DNA of 6,879 bases. Source: an uncultured Campylobacter sp. Lineage in GTDB: Bacteria; Campylobacterota; Campylobacteria; Campylobacterales; Campylobacteraceae. The translations under genes were made by a program, and so were the position numbers. The stretch is taken from positions 1-6,879 of the forward strand of contig NZ_CALINL010000020.1 in the NCBI RefSeq assembly GCF_938045225.1, written 5' to 3'. The stretch's first letter is position 1, and each line of letters begins with the position of its first letter. The notes under the pieces are model-generated. The model saw only the letters and a program-made list of their open reading frames with translations. It was not told the DNA's origin and ran no database searches. Positions 1-5,019 of the stretch are shown one piece after another.

Positions 1-1
1 T

Positions 2-475
2 ACATTCCCACCATTCGAATTCACTGAAGGCGATAAATACGTTGGTTTTGACGTTTCAAAAGAAACTTATCGCCCAAATGTAGCATTGAAATTTCTTAAC
101 CCCCAAAACCCATCAGACATTATAATGGTAATAGTTAGAGACGTGTTTGAGGAATTTGTATTAGATGAAAGCAATATACTTAGTTACTGCGATTTGGTGA
201 TAAATAACTTAAATTCAAACAATATGCCATCAAAACTTTTTAAGTGTGAATTAACATATATAGAAAATTTACCAGCTACCAATATGATTTATGTTTCTAC
301 TGGCAAAAGATTAAATAAGCAATTGGCATCTATCAACAATGCATATATTACATATTATAAAAATTATGAGATTTCAATTATGTTTGCTTCCAATAACGAA
401 AACGATTTTATTAAAATGCAAGACACATACTTTCAAATTATAAATTCATTTGTTATAAATAATATATACAAATAA
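2..475 (+). CDS. 3' part of a hypothetical protein gene (5' end outside window)
   Basis: The reading frame is open from the left edge (first complete codon at 2) to a TAA at 473-475, giving at least 157 residues. A TTG at 86 could be read as a start, but the frame continues upstream without a stop and no convincing SD precedes that TTG, so I treat the gene as truncated by the window edge. I do not recognise the family. The visible part has no long hydrophobic segment and is rich in Asn, Ile and Tyr. It looks like an alternating strand/helix globular domain, and the last ~50 residues (an ITYYKNYEISIMF strand pair followed by a helix ending in IINSFVI) loosely resemble the ending of PsbP/DcrB-like domains. 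That resemblance is a guess from pattern only. Codon use is strongly AT-biased (AAT, ATA, TTA) compared with the nearby glycosylase and nifJ, which suggests accessory origin. It converges on the glycosylase gene with only 32 bases between the stops and no clear terminator. Confidence 0.75.
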   Translation, partial: TFPPFEFTEGDKYVGFDVSKETYRPNVALKFLNPQNPSDIIMVIVRDVFEEFVLDESNILSYCDLVINNLNSNNMPSKLFKCELTYIENLPATNMIYVSTGKRLNKQLASINNAYITYYKNYEISIMFASNNENDFIKMQDTYFQIINSFVINNIYK

Positions 476-507
476 CATATGACCTTATTTGTGCAAAATA
501 CCAATTA

Positions 508-1023
508 CTAAACCAATTCGCCATCTTTTAACATATCCACCACACTCAGCCACTCGCGCACGAGCCTTTCAAAGCTAAAATTTGCATTCGCTGGGCTTGT
601 GGACGGCAGTTTGATCGGCTCTTTGCCGGTTGCGTTTAAAATTTGAGTTTTTAGGTATTTTTCGCAGATTTCATGCGACTTGCCGCCGTTCGCGTAGACT
701 TGCGTGATATTTGCGGTTTTAAAGATCGGCTCTAAATTTGCGGGCGAGACGGCGGTCATTTTGGCATCGCTCGAGCCCTTTATCTCACACGAGATCGCAG
801 CGTCGTAGATAGCGATGCGGTGAGCGAGCAAAAAATTTATCTTTTCATCCGTGCTTGCAGGCAGCGGAGCATTTAAAATCTGAGCCAGCACCCGCCAAAA
901 GCGATTTTGCGGATTTGCGTAATAAAAGCCCAACTTGCGAGAAACGACGGAAGGGAAGGATCCGAGGATTAAAATTTTAGAGTTTTTATCGAAAATCGGT
1001 TTAAAAGGATGGGTTTGACTCAT
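508..1023 (-). CDS. DNA-deoxyinosine (hypoxanthine) glycosylase, UDG superfamily
   Basis: This 171-residue protein is a complete small uracil-DNA-glycosylase-fold enzyme. It matches the family 6 / hypoxanthine-DNA glycosylase group, which excises deaminated adenine (hypoxanthine) from DNA as the first step of base excision repair in the cytoplasm. Visible motifs, in order: the motif 1 loop GSFPS (residues 21-25); the family signature YYANPQNRFW (34-43), whose Asn-Pro-x-Asn stretch lies in the active-site region; IYDAAISCEIKGSSD (72-86), a helix-loop typical of the group; and the motif 2 loop LPSTSPANA (139-147), which takes the place of the HPS loop of classical UDGs. Length is normal for the family. 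The start is ATG at 1023, supported by AAAGG (RC of 1030-1034) at about 6 bases. It lies downstream of nifJ on the same strand, but a 154-base gap with hairpins argues for separate transcription. Family is confident; exact substrate preference is inferred. Confidence 0.9.
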   Translation of the reverse strand: MSQTHPFKPIFDKNSKILILGSFPSVVSRKLGFYYANPQNRFWRVLAQILNAPLPASTDEKINFLLAHRIAIYDAAISCEIKGSSDAKMTAVSPANLEPIFKTANITQVYANGGKSHEICEKYLKTQILNATGKEPIKLPSTSPANANFSFERLVREWLSVVDMLKDGELV

Positions 1024-1075
1024 TTTGCGCCTTTTAAATTTGCTGCGTTAAATTTAAAATTTCAAATTTGAAAGC

Positions 1076-1107
1076 AAATTTAACCGCCCAAACGAGCGGC
1101 TAAATTT
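1076..1107 (-). terminator. Candidate terminator hairpin after nifJ
   Basis: An inverted repeat pairs AAATTTA (1076-1082) with TAAATTT (1101-1107) and CCGC (1084-1087) with GCGG (1096-1099), with one A/C mismatch at 1083/1100 and an 8-base loop. Read on the minus strand (nifJ direction), the GC core is followed by TTAAATTTGCTTT, a weak U-rich tail. The A-flank/GC-core/T-flank layout would also work in the other direction. It sits about 70-100 bases past the nifJ stop and before the glycosylase gene, the right place to end nifJ transcription. The U-tract is poor, so intrinsic termination is only moderately likely. Confidence 0.4.
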
Positions 1108-1121
1108 ACAGATATTTTCCA

Positions 1122-1142
1122 TCGCCCGTAAAATTTGGGCGA
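1122..1142 (-). other. Second small hairpin between nifJ and the glycosylase gene
   Basis: TCGCCC (1122-1127) pairs perfectly with GGGCGA (1137-1142) around a 9-base loop containing AAATTT. It begins about 35 bases past the first nifJ stop. On the minus strand it is followed by TGGAAAATAT rather than a run of T, so it does not look like an intrinsic terminator alone. It could protect the 3' end of the nifJ mRNA or act together with the hairpin at 1076-1107. Confidence 0.35.
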
Positions 1143-1177
1143 GAGAAATTTGCGCCCTACTCGGCGCTTTCGTTAGC

Positions 1178-4100
1178 CTAGGCTTCCGAGCTAGACTCGA
1201 TCTCATCGCTAAAGTCAGCCAAGCTTAGGCGTTTTAGCTGGCGGTAGCGTCTTTGCGCGTCGGCTTTGTTTTTAGCCAGTAGCTCGTCTGCGTGCTCAGG
1301 GTTGGTTTTCTTAAGCGAGTTGTAGCGAACCTCGTTTAGTAAAAACTCTTCATAAAGCGACCAGTCTGGCTCTTTTGAGGTGATTTTTAGCGGATTTTGC
1401 CCCTCTTTTAAAAGGCGCGGATCGTATAGATATGTCGGCCAGTATCCGCACTTGGTCGCTAGCTCGCCTTGACCGCCTGACTGCGACAAGCCGCCTTTGA
1501 TGCCGTGAGCGATGCACGGAGAGTAGGCGATGATGAGGCTTGGGCCGTCATATGCTTCGGCCGCTGCGATCGCTTTTATCACGTTTGCTTGACTTGCGTT
1601 TGAGTTGATCTGTGCGACAAAGATGTTGCCATAGGTCATTGCGATGTAGCCAAGGTCTTTCTTTTGAGCCGGTTTGCCGCTAGCCGTAAACTGCGCTATT
1701 GAGCCAGCGCGGCTTGATTTTGAGCTTGGGCCGCCAGTGTTTGAATAAACTTCGGTGTCAAGCACTAGCACATTTACGTTCTCGCCGCTTGCTAGCACGT
1801 GGTCAAGTCCGCCGAAGCCGATGTCATACGCCCAGCCGTCGCCGCCGATGATCCACTGCGACTTTTTGACTAGGAATTTCTTAAGCTCTAAAATTTCTTT
1901 AACGCCTGGCGCGCTTAAATTTTGCTCTAAAATAGGCAATAAATTTTTCGTGATCTCTTGTGTTTTAACGCCATCATTTTTGAAATTTATCCAGTCGTTA
2001 TAAAGCGCTGAAAGTGCGTTTGGCACGCTATCTACGTTGTTTCTCATTATGTCTTCGATGCGGTGGCGCATGGTCTCGATCGCTACGTTCATGCCCATGC
2101 CAAACTCAGCATTGTCTTCAAATAGCGAGTTTGCCCACGCAACGCCCTTGCCTTCGTCATTTGTAGTGTACGGAGTAGATGGGGCAGAGCCGCCATAGAT
2201 CGAGCTACAACCAGTCGCGTTTGCTACGATCATGCGCTCGCCAAAGAGTCTTGTAATAAGCGTGATATACGGAGTTTCGCCGCACCCAGGGCAAGCGCCG
2301 TGGAATTCAAAGAGCGGCTTAGCAAAGCCAACGCCCTTAACGCTCTCTTTGTTCATGAGATCGTCTTTGTAAGCTACTTTTTTAAATAGATAATCAGCAT
2401 TTTCTTGCTCGTTTTTGCCCAGCTCTTCTTCAAGCGGCACCATGACGAGCGATTTTTCCTTGCTTGGGCAGTTTTGCGCGCATAGCTCGCAGCCAGTGCA
2501 GTCTAGCGGGCTTACTTGGATTTTGTATTTTAGCCCCTTGACCTCTTTGCCTTTGGCTTCTAAATTGTGCTCTTTTACGCCATCAGGGGCTGCGCTAAGC
2601 TCGTTTTCGTCTATCAAAAATGGTCTGATTACAGCGTGCGGGCAGACAAATGCGCACTGGTTGCACTGGATGCAGTTTTGCTCGATCCATTTTGGCACCA
2701 TGACGCCAACGCCGCGCTTCTCGTAAGCCGTAGTGCCAGCTTCAAAGTGGCCGTCTTCGTAGCCTATGAAGGCTGAGACTGGCAGGCTGTCACCGCGAGC
2801 TGCATTTATCGGTTTTACGACGTTTTCGATGAAGCTGTTGCCGATATATTTTTCCTCTTTTTGCTCATCATCTGTTAAATTTGCCCACGCAGGATCAACC
2901 GGCACCTTTATGAGCCCGTTTGCGCCGACATCGATAGCGTTGTAGTTCATCTGCACGATCGCCTCGCCTTTTTTGGCGTAGGCTTTGTGCGCGTACTCTT
3001 TCATGTATTTTTGCGCATCTTCAAATGGTATGATGTCTGCAAGCTTGAAAAATGCCGACTGCATTATGGTATTTGTGCGGTTTTTAAGGCCGATGTCGTG
3101 TGCTAGCTTTGTTGCGTTTATGATGTAGAAATTTATATTTTTGCTAGCTAAAATTTTCTTAACTTTATTTGGCAGCTTTGCTATAGTCTGCTCTGCGTCC
3201 CAGATAGAGTTTAGCAAAAACGTGCCGTTTTCTCTGATGCCGTCAATCACATCGTAAATTTCAAGATATGCTGCGACCGAGCAGGCTACAAAGTGCGGAT
3301 TTGAGACGAGATAAGTCGAGCGGATCGGCTTTTTGCCAAAGCGAAGGTGCGAGCGTGTGTAGCCGCCTGATTTTTTACTATCGTAGGCAAAATATGCTTG
3401 CGCGTAAAGGTCAGTTTTGTCGCCGATGATCTTTATCGAGTTTTTGTTTGCGCCCACGGTGCCGTCAGCGCCAAGGCCGTAAAATAAGCACTCTTTAACG
3501 CTCTCATCGCTTAGTGAAATTTTCTCTCCAGTTGGCAGCGACGTAAAGGTTACGTCATCAACGATACCCACCGTAAAGCCATCTCTTGGCTCGCTTTGGT
3601 TTAAATTTTCAAATACAGCTAGCATTTGCGCAGGATCGACGTCCTTTGAGCTTAGGCCGTATCTGCCGCCAACTATGATCGGGGCGTCCTTTTGGCTATA
3701 AAATGCAGCTTTTATATCAAGATATAGTGGCTCGCCAAGGCTGCCAGGCTCTTTTGTGCGGTCAAGAACGGCTATTTTTTTCACGCTCTTTGGCATCACG
3801 TCAAATAGGTACTTCGTGCTAAATGGACGGTATAAATGCACCTTGATAATGCCCACCTTTTCGCCTTTTGCGTTTAGATAATCCACGACCTCTTCAAGAG
3901 TTTGCGTAACTGAGCCCATAGCTACGATGACGCGCGTAGCCTCAGGGTCGCCGTAGTAGTTAAATGGCTTGTAGTCGCGGCCAGTGATCTTTGAAATTTC
4001 AGCTAGGTAGTTTGCTACGATATCTGGCACTGCGTCATAGAAGCGGTTGCTTAGCTCTCTTGTTTGAAAGTAGATATCGTCATTTTGCGCTGTGCCACGA

Positions 4101-4744
4101 GTTTTTGGGCTCTCTGGGCTTAGCGCATTGTCTCTAAATTTTTGCAGAGCCTCGCGGTCAAGAAGTCTATCAAAGTGCGCGTAGTCAAGCACCTCGACCT
4201 TTTGAATTTCATGGCTCGTTCTAAAGCCGTCAAAGAAGTGTAAAAACGGCACTCTACCCTTAATCGCCGCTAAATGCGCAACTCCTGCTATATCCATCAC
4301 CTCTTGCACTGAACCGCTTGCTAGCATAGCAAAGCCGGTTTGGCGACAGGCATAGATGTCTTGGTGGTCGCCAAATATTGAAAGAGCCTGCGCTGCTAGA
4401 GAGCGAGCTGAGACGTGGATGACACCAGGGAGGAGCTGGCCTGCTATTTTATACATATTTGGAATTTTTAAAAGTAGGCCTTGAGAAGCTGTGTAGGTCG
4501 TAGTTAGCGCGCCGACTTGTAGCGAGCCATGCACCGTGCCAGCTGCGCCGCCTTCGCTTTGCATTTCGACCACTTTTACCGGCATACCAAATAAATTTTT
4601 CTTGCCCTGCGCTGCCCAAAGGTCAGTGTAGTCAGCCATCGGCGAGCTAGGAGTGATCGGGTAGATGCCCGCAACTTCCGTAAATGCGTAAGCCGCGTGC
4701 GCCGCAGCCTCGTTTCCGTCCATAGTTTTCATTATTTTTGACAT
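1178..4744 (-). CDS. nifJ: Pyruvate:ferredoxin (flavodoxin) oxidoreductase, single-chain
   Basis: This 1188-residue protein is the homodimeric-type PFOR (also called por). It decarboxylates pyruvate oxidatively with CoA to acetyl-CoA and CO2 and passes electrons to ferredoxin or flavodoxin in the cytoplasm. The N-terminal pyrimidine-binding domain starts with YPITPSS (28-34). T31, E64, R114 and N1002 fall where the active-site Thr, Glu, Arg and Asn of Desulfovibrio PFOR are known. Two [4Fe-4S] clusters sit in a ferredoxin-like insert (C691/694/697 with C759, and C749/752/755 with C701). The proximal cluster has C818, C821, C846 and C1077. The TPP/Mg site is GDGWAYDIGFGG (968-979) followed by DTEVYSNTGG (996-1005). 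The long C-terminal extension of the Desulfovibrio africanus enzyme is mostly absent. Start: ATG at 4744 with AAGG (4752-4755) 7 bases upstream. Oddity: the TAG at 1178-1180 is followed in frame by six sense codons and a second TAG at 1157-1159. Confidence 0.98.
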   Translation of the reverse strand: MSKIMKTMDGNEAAAHAAYAFTEVAGIYPITPSSPMADYTDLWAAQGKKNLFGMPVKVVEMQSEGGAAGTVHGSLQVGALTTTYTASQGLLLKIPNMYKIAGQLLPGVIHVSARSLAAQALSIFGDHQDIYACRQTGFAMLASGSVQEVMDIAGVAHLAAIKGRVPFLHFFDGFRTSHEIQKVEVLDYAHFDRLLDREALQKFRDNALSPESPKTRGTAQNDDIYFQTRELSNRFYDAVPDIVANYLAEISKITGRDYKPFNYYGDPEATRVIVAMGSVTQTLEEVVDYLNAKGEKVGIIKVHLYRPFSTKYLFDVMPKSVKKIAVLDRTKEPGSLGEPLYLDIKAAFYSQKDAPIIVGGRYGLSSKDVDPAQMLAVFENLNQSEPRDGFTVGIVDDVTFTSLPTGEKISLSDESVKECLFYGLGADGTVGANKNSIKIIGDKTDLYAQAYFAYDSKKSGGYTRSHLRFGKKPIRSTYLVSNPHFVACSVAAYLEIYDVIDGIRENGTFLLNSIWDAEQTIAKLPNKVKKILASKNINFYIINATKLAHDIGLKNRTNTIMQSAFFKLADIIPFEDAQKYMKEYAHKAYAKKGEAIVQMNYNAIDVGANGLIKVPVDPAWANLTDDEQKEEKYIGNSFIENVVKPINAARGDSLPVSAFIGYEDGHFEAGTTAYEKRGVGVMVPKWIEQNCIQCNQCAFVCPHAVIRPFLIDENELSAAPDGVKEHNLEAKGKEVKGLKYKIQVSPLDCTGCELCAQNCPSKEKSLVMVPLEEELGKNEQENADYLFKKVAYKDDLMNKESVKGVGFAKPLFEFHGACPGCGETPYITLITRLFGERMIVANATGCSSIYGGSAPSTPYTTNDEGKGVAWANSLFEDNAEFGMGMNVAIETMRHRIEDIMRNNVDSVPNALSALYNDWINFKNDGVKTQEITKNLLPILEQNLSAPGVKEILELKKFLVKKSQWIIGGDGWAYDIGFGGLDHVLASGENVNVLVLDTEVYSNTGGPSSKSSRAGSIAQFTASGKPAQKKDLGYIAMTYGNIFVAQINSNASQANVIKAIAAAEAYDGPSLIIAYSPCIAHGIKGGLSQSGGQGELATKCGYWPTYLYDPRLLKEGQNPLKITSKEPDWSLYEEFLLNEVRYNSLKKTNPEHADELLAKNKADAQRRYRQLKRLSLADFSDEIESSSEA

Positions 4745-4785
4745 ATTTCCGCCTTAAAATTTCTTATGTTTTTTAAAAATCTTTT

Positions 4786-4791
4786 ATTATA
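4786..4791 (-). promoter_or_regulatory. Probable -10 box of the nifJ promoter
   Basis: On the minus strand, a perfect TATAAT lies about 41 bases before the nifJ start codon, predicting a start of transcription near 4779 and a leader of roughly 35 bases. No good -35 is visible, which fits Campylobacter sigma70 promoters, where the -10 carries most of the information. The same 12-base word CTATAATAAAAG occurs again at 4986-4997. Confidence 0.5.
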
Positions 4792-4835
4792 GAGCTAAAT
4801 TCCAAAATCTATCATTAATCGGCCGCTTTACATTT

Positions 4836-4917
4836 TCAAAAAGGATAAAATTTAATAATAAGCAGCACAAATAAAGTCAAAATAACGCATAAATTCATAC
4901 TCCTCAAAAATCCGCAT
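4836..4917 (-). other. Two overlapping micro-ORFs upstream of nifJ
   Basis: Two short frames overlap between the phospholipase-like gene and nifJ, reading towards nifJ. The first (4852-4917, 21 codons plus TAA) starts MRIFEEYEF and is aromatic-rich; AAAGG stands 5 bases before its ATG. The second (4836-4898, 20 codons plus TGA) starts MNLCVILTLF and is almost wholly hydrophobic with a single Lys near its end, like a one-helix membrane peptide. A GAGGAG precedes its ATG by only one base, which is too close for normal initiation. Chance ORFs of this length are common in AT-rich DNA, and I cannot tell whether either is translated. They could be a leader or a small membrane peptide. Confidence 0.2.
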
Positions 4918-4990
4918 TACTACCTTTGATATGCTTTCGATTTTCGACAATAATAAATATTAAGTTTTAAATATAGAGTACACTTCTTTT

Positions 4991-4996
4991 ATTATA
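4991..4996 (-). promoter_or_regulatory. Possible upstream -10 box (minus strand)
   Basis: TATAAT on the minus strand sits inside CTATAATAAAAG, an exact 12-base copy of the nifJ-proximal site. It is about 24 bases after the stop of the phospholipase-like gene and could start a transcript through the micro-ORFs into nifJ. No -35 is visible and the surrounding DNA is very AT-rich, so chance is a real possibility. Confidence 0.3.
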
Positions 4997-5019
4997 GTTA
5001 TAAAATAATATCTTATAAA

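Noticed and set aside
476..507. Terminator between the converging genes
   Set aside because: The 32-base gap contains no stable inverted repeat or T-run.
1755..2776. Three plus-strand ORFs opposite nifJ (1755-2003, 2415-2726, 2567-2776)
   Set aside because: They lie antisense inside the conserved PFOR coding region, overlap one another, and show no SD or recognisable domain.
4801..4825. Fur-box-like ATGAT/ATC words upstream of nifJ
   Set aside because: Only a partial half-site resembles the consensus in AT-rich DNA, and the match is too weak to call an operator.
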